Source of the DNA: Ciona intestinalis
Lineage: Eukaryota; Chordata; Ascidiacea; Phlebobranchia; Cionidae
Assembly (NCBI RefSeq): GCF_000224145.3
Contig: NW_004190359.2
Location: forward strand, 124,001 to 188,000
Direction of reading: 5' to 3'
DNA: 64,000 nucleotides
The notes under the pieces were generated by a model. That model did no database searches. It was not told where the DNA came from and saw only the letters and a list, made by a program, of their open reading frames with translations. This document shows positions 1 to 13,904 of this stretch, piece after piece. How positions within the stretch are numbered: the stretch's first letter is position 1; every line of letters starts with the position of its first letter. Both the position numbers and the translations under genes were made by a program.

Positions 1-148
1 TCATCCCACCCTAACACACATAATTCATGATGCACATTCAAAATGATAAACGTTATTTGCAAAACTTTTGTAAGCAAAAGCCACAGCAAAATATTTTGGG
101 TAAAGGCCAAAGAAAACATACATCGTTTACACACCGCAAACCACTTAC

Positions 149-252
149 CCTGCGATGGGATGTGGCAATACGTTAGGAACATTTTTGTTCTCATTTGAGT
201 TTTTTCGCCGCAATCGATACAAATCCATCAGGCACGAGTTGTAATTGTGTTC
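149..252 (-). CDS. Unassigned internal exon (other gene, minus strand)
   Basis: A 104-nt open segment lies between a good acceptor (TTGATTTCAG on the minus strand) and a consensus donor (GTAAGTGG). It reads EHNYNSCLMDLYRLRRKNSN and goes on for about 14 residues to NVLPHPIA with no stop. I do not recognise the family. The other exons would lie below position 1 and above 252. It sits just upstream of a plus-strand receptor gene, so it is either a neighbouring gene or nested in that gene's 5' intron. The support is splice signals and open frame only. Confidence 0.45.
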
Positions 253-389
253 CTGAAATCAATATAACAAGAAATACTTTGGACTTGATTGCTCTTTAGT
301 GTTTTAACACACCATAGCGTCAGTGGGAGGCGCTAATCAACATTTGTTTGTTTTTAACGTGTATAATTCCACGGTATATGTTTGTGGTT

Positions 390-560
390 GCATAGTAGGG
401 TGGAGTAAGATAAGGGACATTGTATCATTTTTTTCTCGTGCTGTTTGGTGGTAAATACAAAATATTTACAGAATTAAACAACCGTCGCCTTTAGATTTTA
501 AGATTTTGTTAATCGAATGAACGAATAAATGTAATTTACTTTGTCCTCGCGTGCCCAAAA
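390..560. repeat. GTAGGGTGG-type inverted-repeat element, fragment
   Basis: The stretch begins GTAGGGTGGAGTAAGATAAG and contains the TTTCTCGTGCTGTTTGGTGG internal block seen in the roughly 190-bp family found intact at 36511-36709. Only the left part is clear. The rest of 253-390 shows no gene. Confidence 0.6.
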
Positions 561-562
561 AA

Positions 563-790
563 CGACAGTCGTTATACCACGGCTGTTCATACACCTCATG
601 TCAGCTTACGATTTACCATGTATGTTATTTTGTGGGTGATTATTTTTTGGAATTTTTTTTTTATGTATGGCTGATAATTTCTGCAACCTATTAGTGACCA
701 CTGGGTTGAAGCAATTGTCGTTAAGTGTCTTGCCCACAAGAGCACATAATAAGCCCACAATGGTAGCAGCAATACAGTTGTTGGAAAAAA
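563..790 (-). mobile_element. tRNA-derived SINE, 5'-truncated copy
   Basis: Shares with at least eight other places in the window the blocks TTACCATGTATGTTATTTTG, GTGGGTGATTA, GTATGGCTGATAATTT, TTAGTGACCACTGGGTTG, AAGTGTCTTGCCC and CACAATGGTAGCAGC. In fuller copies (19535-19715, 59250-59515) these lead into a tRNA-like A/B-box head on the minus strand. Here the head is cut off near 780. Confidence 0.7.
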
Positions 791-867
791 TATGGTCAAC
801 TATTTCTATATACATAATAATTCAACTCAACTAAACTTCGCATTACATAATTTAGACTTTTTGTTAG

Positions 868-3800
868 GCGAGTGGACAATAATTCATTGTCCGATAAAAA
901 CAAACGAAGATGTTAATGATCCAAGTTACCAAGACATCTCTCTGTACTTCATTATTCAGCGGAAGCCATTATTCTACATTATTAACATTATTATACCATG
1001 TGTCCTGATTTCTTCTCTCTCGGTCCTCGTGTTCTACCTTCCAAGTGGTTCAAGCGAAAAAATGACAATGAGCATTTCTGTATTATTAGGTGAGTCCGTC
1101 TCTTTTAAATTACTTTGGAATATAAAGTAGGTTGGGTTTAGACGAGAAATGTTACATTCTCTTTTCTCGTCCTATTTTGTAGCAAACAAATATTTACAGA
1201 ATCAAATATTCGCGTCCCCCGCGACCATAAAGATCGTTGTTACTTGTTAAAAACACGATTAAGAAATATGGGATTAAGTAACATATCCCACAGTACTATG
1301 TTATTGTTTCAGGGCCCCCTTTTCACATATTGTTTGATAGATTTATTAGAAACTGACATCATGTCTGCTGCCATGCGGCGATATTTTGCCAGAGAAAGTT
1401 TAGCAAAGGTTCATTTTTTAACAGGTCTTACTGTTTATTTACTTTTACTGGCCAAGCGGGTTCCAGAAACATCTCTCGGTGTGCCATTAATCGGGGCCTA
1501 TCTACTGTTTACAATGTTGACTGTCACATTATCAATTATTTTCAGGTAAATTCTGTAATAGATAGATCACTTTGAACTTAGTTTATCCCCAAACTCGAAT
1601 TCACCCCTTTATTAATGTCAGGCTGTAACATCATTCCTCAAGGCCGTATATGGCAAGCTTTTATTATAAGACAACTTAGTTAACTTTATAATTGGTGTAT
1701 ATATTGTCCCCTTTAAACTGAATAAACATTATCAAATTCTCTCGTTTAAAACGGTACCAGTTTGAAGTTACTGCCCTTATATTTGTACCGGTGACGTCAC
1801 GAATATTCTTGATAATCGGCATATCTCTTACAATGGAAAGTTGTGTACAAATCAATTTATTGTGGCAATACATCTCAAGCACGGCTACAAATTTATAAAT
1901 TATTTTCCATATGCGGTATAGTTGGTGTACTTTTGTAATATTACAAGCATAGCTTACTTGCTATTGCTCGTTTTACAATTTGGGGTGTTTAAACTTTTAT
2001 ACGCGTCATTTTTTCTTTTTATGTTGACTGACAATTTAGAGTTTTAGACAATCTATTAGTGACCGCTGGACTGAAGCAATTGCCGTTAAGTGTCTTGCCG
2101 AGAGACACATACGTCTAAAATGGTAGTAGCGAAAAGCCTTGAACCCTTTATCTTTGGGTTAGAGACATATGCGCTAACCAACTGTGCAATGGTGCCAGAC
2201 ATGCCAGGGTTTAAAGGGGCATACCAACGAAAAATGAAAATTCGTGTGTATGCTCCTTTTACTCGAAAATTCGAAAGCGGCAACGTTTTAAATGAAAATA
2301 GTGGACTTGTATATTTAACTCAATGGGACCATCTGTACACCAGTTATAACATTTGACTTCATTCTTCTTTAATGTGTGGGCAACTGTATATGCTTGTGCT
2401 GTCATATGTGTGTACCGGAAACACATTTTGTTTAAATCACTGTATGTTATATTTTATCAAGTTTATATTTTCCAAGTGTTGTAGTTCTTAATATCTATCA
2501 TCGTACTCCATCAACTTCTGAGATGCCTGAATGGGTTCGTTCACTTTTCATGGGGACACTACCAGATTTGTTAAGGATGGAAAAACCGCTTAGCACTCGC
2601 CGCCTTCTCCTGCAAACTGAACGACGAAAACTTGATGATCCTATAGTGAGTAAGATTACAAAATTTCGTAATATTTGTTTTATTAAATAACTCATGTATT
2701 TTCCAAGGTCTCAAAGAATCCTTATACACATATTGCGCGACAAACCGAAAGAGATGCACTCTTAACGGACGCATATGTTGAACAGGCAATTCCGACAGCA
2801 GAACAAAACCTAATCATTTTGGAAGAATACAAACGCAACCAACAATTGGTTTCGTCGATCAGTAGACGCTCTCAACATCTGCGTTCCAGACGAACTAACA
2901 AAGCTAATGATTTTTCGGAAAACGGTCGGAAAACAGAAAAGAATCGACGACATCGTAAACAACGTCAAAGCTGTCATGACGACCAAAGCTGGAAATACCA
3001 TGGGGACGATTTAAACACAACACAATTTCTACAGGAAAACATACCTATGAACTTATCGGAAGATGGCTGGGGGAAAGAGCCGATCGTGTGTCCAGAAAAA
3101 TACTTACCTCGTTCAAAGTCATGTTCTTTCGATTCTAAAAAACATTGTGCATACATAAAGGAATATCAAAATCATGGTGACATTGCTACTTCTTTACCAC
3201 TACTAGGTGATTCACATCGAAATAATTATGATCAACTCAAAGAAGATCAAGGAAATGCAAACCCCGTTCAGGACAGTTTTGAAAACGAGGAGTTGTATTT
3301 ATATAAAACTCACAACGAGAAGATTTGGTGCAGTAAACCACGTAGAACAGATCTTAAAGGACAAACTAGAATACGTAATCGGCCAAGACCGTTTCAAAAT
3401 CTGCGTTCTCCTCATTTGAAGCCACGGGAAAATGGTTACCACTCGCACAACACAAAACATACTTCTGGTGATATAAAATCGCCAAATGTAACGACGTATG
3501 AATCACTATTCATTGACGAAGAAGAGCAAGATGCTTCACATTATAAGTAAGAATAAACTGGGTTTGACAGTCTAATATTTCAGCTTTACTTAATCCTAAA
3601 CACATCCCACAGCACGCCAACTTCTACAGGCGCGGCAAATTGCTTTGAGTCTGTAGAATTTGTGACGAACGAATGTAAAAGCGTTGGAAAATTATCTGAG
3701 GAAGCTCTTCTTGCTGCCAGCGCTGTGGACTTTATTGCTGAAAATATGAAAACTACAGATAAAATGAAGATAGTAAGTACATTCTCAGTTATGAATATAT

Positions 3801-6800
3801 ACCAAAGCGACTTACAATGTACATTAAACAGTAAGTTTTCTAATGTATTGTGGGGAAAGATGTGGTTGAAATGCGCATAATAGTAATATAACTAGTTTTA
3901 CTATCAAATGAGACGACAAAAGAGAACAAAAACCTGAACTAGCTTGCCCCAAAATATACAGACGAGTGGGATGAGACTGCAACTTTATTAACATATTGGG
4001 CAATATTTACAAACTATATATGACGGTTTCGGCATAATACCACGAATTGCTGCTACCACACTTTTATTTTTTGACAACAACTTAAAGAAATATATTAAAA
4101 CACACGGGCAGTTTTTCTATCGATTTGCAAACCAGCAGGTGTAATTTTATTAATTCGAAAACACATATAGAGCGAGACTTACTATTAGGAATTCTCGTAA
4201 ACAACACGAAATAATATTGTAGCCTATGATTTTAAAATCAAGTTCAAAAAATCTGTCTAATGCTCCACTGCTATAGTTTTTAACATGTTACCTACAGTAT
4301 GTTATAGTGAGTGTGTTTTTTTGGGGGGAAAGACGGGACACTAGCACATATTGCATCATATTTCCAAAATCAAAATATACATGGAGGTTTTGGGTGATAC
4401 TACGAATTGATACTAACATACTTTTATTAATTATCACCAATTCAAAACAATATAATAAAACACACTTGGAGTTATTTATCGATTCCCACAGCGGGTAAAA
4501 TTTTACAAATTTAAAAACAGACAGGGTATAAAAAGGAACGGTTTAAAATCACCTTTAATTTTGATCTATAAGTGAATTTATTAAAACGAATACACGTAAA
4601 TAACACGAAATAATATTGAACGCTTAGAAAATCATTTTCAAACATTCTTTTTTCTTGCCCTACTGCTATAGCTTTAGTTTGTAACATGTTACCTACAATA
4701 TATTATTGTATAACAATTGCTATTGTTTGAACGACTATGGGTCTTGTAAGAACATTAATTAATAAATATTGTATCCTATACGAATGAACTTTTAAATTTT
4801 GACCATAAAAACTGACAAAACTACAATGTGGGGAAGATGGGACAAAAGTTTAAAATATTTTATATTAATAGTATTCTGCAACTTGTAGTGAAAGGGCCTT
4901 CCAACGAAAAATGAAAATTTGTATATAGACAGATATTCTCAAATGTAACCTAAAGGTACCATCAAAGTTTGCCAAAACGATACAGCTTCTAAAAAACGCT
5001 GGAGTATAACAAATTCGGCTGTTTCGACAATGCATGCTGGGATTTCCCATTAGAAAAAAATTCATTCAACTTTGATCGTTTCTAGTTTCTAAAATACTAA
5101 AGAAAATTCAAATTTTATTTCTGATTTGGTATAATTAATGCCTCTTCTTCAAGAATATATAAAAAAAAATGTACAACATAAACTTTAATATGTTTTAATG
5201 TTTCGATTGAACGTAGCTACATACCAGATTATGCTGACTCAGCATATTTTCATAATGTTAAACACGAAAAACTGACTTTTTTTATAAAAAAAATGGTAAA
5301 GTAGGTACTAGTGAGACATAATGAGCATGTTAATATAAAAAAGTGCTAAAAACTAACTAATAAGAAAAAAAGTGCCGAGTCGGCATATTTTGTAGCTACG
5401 TTTAATAAAAAATTAAGACATAATTAAAGTCTATGTTTTACATTTTTTTTGAAGAAGCATTCATTATACTAAATCAGAAATAAAATTAAAATTTTCTTTA
5501 GTATTCTAGAAACCAGAAACGATCAAAGATGAGTGATCTTTTTTCTAATGGGAAATCCCATGCATTGCGCCACGGCCATTTTTTTACTCCAGCCGTCGAA
5601 TTTGCGGTTTTGAAACTCGTTTTTTTCAAAAGCTGTTTTGTATTTTAAAACTTTGATGGTAGCTTTAGATCACATTTGAGCATATCAATAATCTATCAAT
5701 ACACAAATTTTGATTTTTCGTTGGTATGCTCCTTTAACCTACCGAAATTAATCGACTGGGCTGGTTTCTTTGCCACGTAAACTTTGTACATATAATTTAT
5801 TAATTTTTATAACGATACTCAAAACTTATATATATATTTTTTCGAAATGAAATCAAACTGTCTGAAATATTTCAGCCTATTTTATTTAAATATTTAATAA
5901 CGATACTGGATTGTAATTTTTTGCGTCTGTTATTAAATAAAAAGGTGCCGTTAAAATGAGATTTAGGATATAATATACTACAATGGGGGAATATGGGACA
6001 CTTAAGCACATATTGCCAAATATTTCCAAAATTAAAATAGATGACGGTTTTTGGGTAATATCACGAATTAGTACTATCATTCCTTGAATAATTGACACCA
6101 ATTTAATAAAACATAATAAAACACACGAGGAGTTATTTAGCGATCCGCACAACAGGTGGAATTTTACAAATTTGAAAACACACAGGATAAGATAGGACAG
6201 TTTAAAATCATTGTTAATTTTGATTATTAAGTGTATTTATCAATAGGAACATGCGTAAATAACACGAAATAATACTGTACGCTTTGAAAATTAAGTCTAA
6301 ACATTCTTTTTCTTGCCCTACTGCTATAGTTTTTAACATATTACCTATATTTATATTATTGCATAACAATTAGTATTGTTTGAACGACAATGGGTTATGT
6401 TCGAACATCAATGGATAAATATTGTATCCTACAAATGTATTGTAATAATAGAAAATTGATTATAACTATTAATAATGTTTTTATTTTTGCTACAAATTGG
6501 GTATTACTAATCTGTTTTTGGCACAAGCCACTTCATATAAATTATCACCAAGTGCAAATGAACAAATTTCGAATATATTTTCAAAATTTTATCTTTTTAT
6601 TATATCAGTATCTTATAGCTGAAAACCCCCTGAGGTATAAATTACTAAACTAAAAGCAAATCTTTCAAAGTTTGGCAATGAAAACATACAACTACAATGT
6701 GGGGGAAGATGGGACTCTAAATTGAAATATATTTACATTAGCAGTATTCTGCAACTTGTAGGTAACCTACCGACTTTAACAGGCTGTGCTATTTTCTTTG

Positions 6801-7856
6801 CCATGTAAACTTCATATATATCACGTTATTTTTTTCGTTGTTTTTATTTCAAATTAAAGTCATATTGACCCCTGCCTATTTTCTTTATGCTTATATCTCA
6901 GTGTTTTTTTACAAAACTAAAACTAGTTTAATGAGACAAAATCAAACTGTACGAAATATTTAGGCTTGTTTTATGAAGCTATAAAACTAGTTTAATAGTT
7001 CGCACACGCAAACTAAAAAAAATCATTGGCTTTACTATGATTTAGCGAGCATTAAAAAAATAGCACCTTCTTATTTCGCATTTTTTATCTGTTCAAAGTA
7101 TACTGTTTCTATTTTACATATTTTTTTTTAATATTTAAAAACAGTAATCAGCTTTGACAGGCGGTTTAAAAAGTCGTGATAATACTGTCGAATAATTCTG
7201 TAACCTTATTTTCCTGATTATCATTAAATGGAGGTTCGTAAAAAGAAAATTTAAAAAAGTCTCGTCTGACAAAATGTCTCATCTTCCCCCACCCTACTAT
7301 ACATACCCGACTATACAAAATATTGGTTTATATTCTTTTTTTTACAAAAATTAAAAATTCTTTTTTAATATGTTGAACCAAGATGATAGAAGATTGGCAT
7401 TTCGTTGCAACCGTTGTTGACCGCTTGCTCCTATGGATATTTATGTTGGTTTTCCTTGCGGGTACTTTATACTTCTTTATAAAGGTATAAAGGCATATCT
7501 GTTTATTTTCAGTGTATTAATTGTACTTTGTATAAGTTAAGCCTTACAGCAAGGCCTGTCAGGGTACCTGAAATTTGTAGGAGGGTAAAATTTACCCCAT
7601 AATGTATACGGTAATATAAATATATTATATGTTATTGTTTATGTTTTATAAAAAATTGTAATTGATGCTTCTATGCTGCATATAATGATATTTTAAGCAA
7701 GCGTTGTTTCAAGTGATGCCTGCTGTGTTCTTAACTCGATTGCAATCACAGGCAACGTTGAACGCCCCACCTCAACATCCATTTGAAGACAACGATCCCA
7801 AATACGCAATGTGCTGGAAAACAGATGAACACCACAAATACCACTTGTTAGAATAG
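868..7856 (+). CDS. Nicotinic acetylcholine receptor subunit, 5'-incomplete
   Basis: Seven exons join in phase: 868-1089, 1425-1545, 2477-2645, 2708-3546, 3613-3772, 7383-7484 and 7752-7856 (TAG); 571 aa are visible. Exon 1 holds the end of the ligand-binding domain and M1 ([18 protein letters not shown]), exons 1-2 M2 ([20 protein letters not shown]), exon 2 M3, exon 3 the family motif [12 protein letters not shown]. Exon 4 encodes an unusually long basic/polar M3-M4 loop, exon 5 the pre-M4 helix ([10 protein letters not shown]), exon 6 M4 ([20 protein letters not shown]). Glu at M2 -1' fits a cation channel at the plasma membrane; the 20' residue is Lys. The Cys-loop and signal peptide are not found in the window. 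The intron before M4 is 3.6 kb and full of repeats. The subunit type is not assigned. Confidence 0.9.
1128..1310. repeat. GTAGGGTGG-type inverted-repeat element inside receptor intron
   Basis: Diverged copy of the roughly 190-bp family: left end GTAGGTTGGGTTTAGACGAG, internal TTTCTCGTCCTATTTTGTAG, right end ATATCCCACAGTACTATG. It fills most of the intron between the M1 and M2/M3 exons. Confidence 0.55.
2013..2207 (-). mobile_element. tRNA-derived SINE with tRNA-like head
   Basis: On the minus strand the copy starts with a tRNA-like head (GGCACCATTGCACAGTTGG... then a degraded B box near 2130-2150) and continues through the shared body blocks CTACCATTTTAGACG and CAATCTATTAGTGACCG on the given strand. 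It lies in the receptor intron before exon 3, directly beside a 47-bp inverted-repeat remnant. Confidence 0.65.
2213..2259. repeat. 47-bp end-to-end remnant of the long hairpin element
   Basis: AAAGGGGCATAC on the left and GTATGCTCCTTT on the right are inverted repeats with one mismatch. The inner sequence CAACGAAAAATGAAAATT is the terminal sequence of the 860-bp hairpin at 4884-5742. It looks like the two tips of that element joined with the middle lost. Confidence 0.65.
3905..4883. repeat. Two decayed copies of a GGGGAAGATGGGACA family in receptor intron
   Basis: Copies near 3955-4290 and 4310-4860 share the blocks AAATATACATGGAGGTTTTG / ATATGACGGTTTCGG, ATTGATACTAACATACTTTT, AAAACACAC(T/G)GG, and AACACGAAATAATATTG. 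A better copy lies at 5985-6720 and an inverted one at 14640-15385. No protein-coding signal is visible here. Confidence 0.65.
4884..5742. mobile_element. Long-arm hairpin element (about 860 bp), non-autonomous DNA transposon
   Basis: Two arms of roughly 400 bp are inverted repeats around a centre near 5310. The left arm begins AAAGGGCCTTCCAACGAAAA and the right arm ends TTTTTCGTTGGTATGCTCCT. Matching inner blocks include GATCGTTTCTAGTTTC/GAAACCAGAAACGATC and ACGTAGCTACATACC/TGTAGCTACGT. There is no coding capacity. A second copy lies at 60747-61505. It interrupts a repeat whose uninterrupted form is at about 6740-6790 (CTTGTAGGTAACCTACCGAC). Confidence 0.8.
5743..7310. repeat. Nested inverted-repeat elements filling the receptor intron
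   Basis: 5985-6720 is a copy of the family starting GGGGGAATATGGGACACTTA. 6700-7305 is a family of about 600 bp running from ACAATGTGGGGGAAGATGGG to CATCTTCCCCCACCCTACTA. The latter is present in reverse at 13905-14470 (shared CTGCAACTTGTAG, GGCTGTGCTA, TGACCCCTGCCTATTTTC). Ends and internal blocks are recognisable; no gene is seen. Confidence 0.7.
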
Positions 7857-8640
7857 TTTTTGCACTTTCCTAAATTTGAGGGTGACATAAAACAGAAGAA
7901 TTCTTTTCTGTGACGTAGATTATATAAAATTGAGAAACTTTGTAGAAAAACCATGTTGCCTTTGTTGCAAAAGTTGCGCTTCATAAAAAATACCACGATC
8001 CTGTTTGTTTTTATTTAAAATTTTACTTATGTAACAAGAAAAGTCTTGCAATGCACCCCGGCTATTTCCCAGCCACCATATACGGTTAGATGCGTTTGGT
8101 AAAGAGGTTAAAAAAGCTACTCGATCAGGCATGTTATCGCCTTATCCCCCTGGGTCGAGCTAAACTGTCAAAACTATAGTGTTGCAAATTTCTTAGTTGT
8201 CTTACCGAAAACTTGGTCACACATCGGGATATTTTGTCAGACGAGACTTTTTTAATTTTCTTTTTTATGGATCAACATTTAATGAGAAAAATAATGTTAC
8301 AGAATTATTCAATAGTATTATTACGACTTTAAAACGCGAGTCAAAGTCGATTAATGTTGTTAAATAGAAACTGTATTTTGGAAGAGCCAATTACTGTTTC
8401 AGCCACTAAAAGTAAATATAGGTGGTAAAAAACAGTATATTTTTATTGAATGGAAAAGAGCGTATAATAGAAAGGTGCTAATTTAGAATACTTGCCAAAT
8501 CATATCAAAACTGCATAAATTTTGACGTTTTTGAGATTGAATCAATTAAAACCTATAGTTTAATAAAAATCTGCTAAAATCTTTTGTACAGTTTGATTTT
8601 GTCTCACAAAACTAATAATTTCAATAAACTATGATACTGA
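7857..8640. repeat. Receptor 3' flank and one decayed inverted-repeat copy
   Basis: 7857-8180 shows no recognisable feature. 8190-8640 resembles the 600-bp family (GTCAGACGAGACTTTTTTAA, AAAATAATGTTACAGAATTA, TCGTACAGTTT-like block near 8590) but is diverged and lacks clear ends. Confidence 0.45.
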
Positions 8641-8866
8641 ATTGAACACAATTTATTTTTTCCGAAATCAATACGGCATATACTTTGTTCCGAAAATAGT
8701 ATATTTCGTTATAAAAACAATACTTTTTGTGTGAAACTGTAAATGCGATGCTTTATTTGTTTATTAGGCTATATCATAGTGCGCCGTAGCGTTTTTTTAA
8801 ATTATGTCACACCCAATGTGTTATATTTGTTTAGTTTAGTCGTTCGGCCAAAACCCTGTGCATTAT

Positions 8867-9140
8867 GGGTTATTAGCACAGAAATAAAAAAGAATAGAAG
8901 GCGCATCTCCAATGTCGGCAAAGGAGAGAGCACGATACACTGTCTCTCGTTTGCGGGTCGTTCCCGTTTACTATTGTAGCCAATGGAGTCGATGACGTTT
9001 TGTGTAGTTTTTCTTCGTTTTTTGACTTAATTTAAAGTTATTGTGTAAAAAAAAACTATTTTCTAATATATATATATTTCTAAAAAACCGTTTGTTTAAA
9101 TTTTTAATTAATTTTTTTAAATAATTAAATTTCCTAAACA
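8867..9140. repeat. Relative of the TA-flanked element found in the third tubulin gene
   Basis: GCACAGAAATAAAAAAGAAT, the GAGAGAGCACGATACACTGT/CTCTCG block, CGGGTCGTTCCCGTTTACTA and TGTAGTTTTTCTTCGTTTTT recur in reverse at 53882-54199. Only one terminal repeat is clear here, so this is a partial or rearranged copy. Confidence 0.6.
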
Positions 9141-9265
9141 AGTGGTAAACTGTAAGCGTTAACGTACCAAATAACTAAACTAGCCTAACAAACTTGAATA
9201 GTTGGTGTAGTTTTTAAAATAAACAGCTAAAACCTTCCAAAAATACTATGCGCCTATCTTTTACA

Positions 9266-9451
9266 ATGGAGACGAAGGGAAATGGGGACGGAGTTGGCGG
9301 TCACGTGAATAGAAAACCACATTGGTGGACCACACTACCAGCACCTCTTATTGTCACGCTTTTATTCGTGACAATTCGGTTCATACTTGGATTTACCTAT
9401 AACCAGAAACACTTTTTTTATAAGAACCATATTCGTTATGTACGTTTTTGA
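9266..9451 (+). CDS. Small orphan ORF with one membrane segment
   Basis: From ATG 9266 the frame runs 61 codons (METKGNGDGVGGHVNRKP..., then a hydrophobic stretch APLIVTLLFVTIRFILGF). A GTACGT donor-like site lies at 9438, so it could be a first exon, but no following exon is visible before the tubulin gene. I do not recognise it. Chance is a real possibility. Confidence 0.2.
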   Translation: METKGNGDGVGGHVNRKPHWWTTLPAPLIVTLLFVTIRFILGFTYNQKHFFYKNHIRYVRF

Positions 9452-10258
9452 CAATAATCGATGGCTAAGATCATTTTAATGTTATTTATACTTTTCAAGT
9501 CAGCCAAACCGATTCTATGCCCGTGAGAAAGCTTCTCTTTGGCTTCAGCAATAATCAAAGTACAGTACAGTATTTACTTTCTGCAGAATACTCTTCTGTA
9601 AAATACACGTTTGTCTTTGCCACATCTTAAGTTAACCATACTAAGGTTTGACTACTCTGTATACCAGTTATTAGGCATGAACTTAACCTAAAATAATGAC
9701 GTTTTGTTTAAACTGTAATTGCTATATTTTAGTTTAAATTTGTGGTTGTTTTATTTTTCGCTGCAACACATAGCAACAACACAGTTTATAAGCGGACTTT
9801 GATCGCATCGTAATTAAAGTTTAACTCATTTGCTATATATTGTATATATATACATCGAATATTTTTCATACTGACTTCGATACATATTACGTTGTAGGAA
9901 CACTAACGTACATAGCAATATAAAAAAATGAATTTACTTGAAATTGTGTATATTTATTTTCGTACAGTTTATGTAATGTGCAACTGAAATTAGATTTTCA
10001 AGTTTCACATCAAAAAGGGCTAACCGGATCTGTAACAGTTAACTGTTAGCGATGTACATTTAATAATAATATATTTTAAAACTGTTCACCCTTGTTAATA
10101 CTGGGTATTAATTGGATTTTACAACGTTGTATATAGTATAAAGTATACATTGCACTTGTTATACTAAAATCACAGGTACTAAAGGTTTCCTAAGCCGACA
10201 TCTCTCTTGTTTCCTTTCAATCATTACATTTTCATTAGTAAAACTTAAACAAGCTGAA

Positions 10259-10352
10259 GAAGCTTCTAGAATAAATATTGACCAATGACACCGCAGTATT
10301 ACGTGATGTCTGGCCAATGGCTGAGCTGCATTTTGTTTGGTTTGTGACGTAA
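10259..10352 (+). promoter_or_regulatory. Alpha-tubulin A upstream elements: HSE, CCAAT, CRE-like
   Basis: A perfect three-unit heat-shock element GAAgcTTCtaGAA lies at 10259-10271. CCAAT boxes lie at 10282-10286 and 10314-10318, and TGACGTAA at 10345-10352, all within 240 bp of the start codon at 10497. No TATA box is obvious. The same HSE core and TGACGTAA recur at matching places before the second tubulin gene. Confidence 0.55.
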
Positions 10353-10496
10353 CACCCTGTGATGTTTGACATTCATAGCAAGAATTTCAATCATTCTTCT
10401 GGTGTAACTCACGTCGTAAGTTGTGAATTTTACCCTTGATTTTAAGCTGCTTTGCTATTTATTTAGTTTCTCTTGCAAGTTTACCAAGAAAACAAT

Positions 10497-12738
<2,242 letters not shown>

Positions 12739-12764
12739 TTTGATTGGGATTGAATTGAAACAAA

Positions 12765-12770
12765 AATAAA
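12765..12770 (+). terminator. Poly(A) signal of alpha-tubulin A
   Basis: AATAAA lies 27 bases after the stop codon, followed by a T-rich stretch. Confidence 0.7.
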
Positions 12771-13904
12771 GAAACAAATTTGTGTTGAAATATTTCGTGG
12801 TTGACAAGATAATATTTATGAAGATTCGTACAGGATGAGAGTTAGTGATAAAATATCGACTTATTTACTTTGTTAGAAATCGCGGTCGTTGCTTGAGGTG
12901 CGTTGTAGTTTACCTGATTCGATTCCGTGGATAAGGATTAAGTCAAAAGAATGCTGACAGTTCAGTCGATGGTATATAAGTTGAACCGCTTATCTACAAT
13001 ATAATATAGGTCTACGTTAACACGTGCTATAATTATGTTTTTTTAATGAAAGCCAAAATATTGTGTTTATAGTTTTATAAAAAAACGTTTCGCAAAAACT
13101 GATTGTTAAGCGGAAAACTTTTAAAGTAACATTAAAGGATACTTGCATCAGCGTTTCCATTGAACGTTCTTTGTTTTTTTTCCAAATTAAGGCTATAAAA
13201 AGGTGTCCCATCTTACCCCGATCTATACAATGTTTGGCAAACGGTAAAGTGATGGTGCCGATTTGGCGACATTAATAACGTCAGCCCACCACGTGTGGTT
13301 GATCTTGTAACTAGGTATAACTGAACACAAAATGTTGGCATTGGAAAACTGAATATGTCATTCAAGTTTCCTATAAAAGTGAAACTGTTGTTATTCTATA
13401 CCTTTTAAAATGAATCGTGGTAAGAAATTAAAAAGAGATAAAATTGTTGTGGCCACAAAGGAAGTTGATCAACTAATAAAAACTAAACCCGGATATCTTT
13501 ATTACCACTGCTGACATTTGAACGAAACAAATTCTATGCATTATATCTTGGAGTTAATATTAACGGTACTTCATTATCTTAAGATTATAAAATACACTAC
13601 TTAAAGTTAAATTATTAAACTGAAAATTTTAATATTTTTATAAGTTTACTTGAAAAATGGACATGGTTAAACTGACGTTGTGAGCACTTACAACATTTAT
13701 ACTTTTATTATAGACTCACATTTGCTATATACTGTACGATCGGCAACTATACGCAATATCTTTTAAAATCTTTTCTTACTTATATTTATCGTGTATATAT
13801 TTTATAGTCGAACTATTTTGTTGGACAACATATATATTAATGTTTGTTGGGTATTAGCATACTGTAGAAATTGAATTATTCAAACATCTGAATACAATCA
13901 TGTA
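12771..13904. repeat. Intergenic stretch with one short repeat copy
   Basis: 13015-13230 is a decayed copy of the roughly 190-bp inverted-repeat family, ending GTGTCCCATCTTACCCCGAT, with TGAACGTTCTTTG inside. The remainder is AT-rich with no gene or RNA that I can recognise. Confidence 0.5.

Noticed and set aside
1244-1424. Open frame upstream of the M2/M3 exon in the receptor intron
   Set aside because: It only extends the real exon backwards through its acceptor at 1421-1424 and contains part of an inverted-repeat element.
7772-8132. Minus-strand open frames over the receptor's last exon and 3' flank
   Set aside because: The part over 7772-7856 is the reverse of a confirmed exon, and the remainder has no recognised domain.
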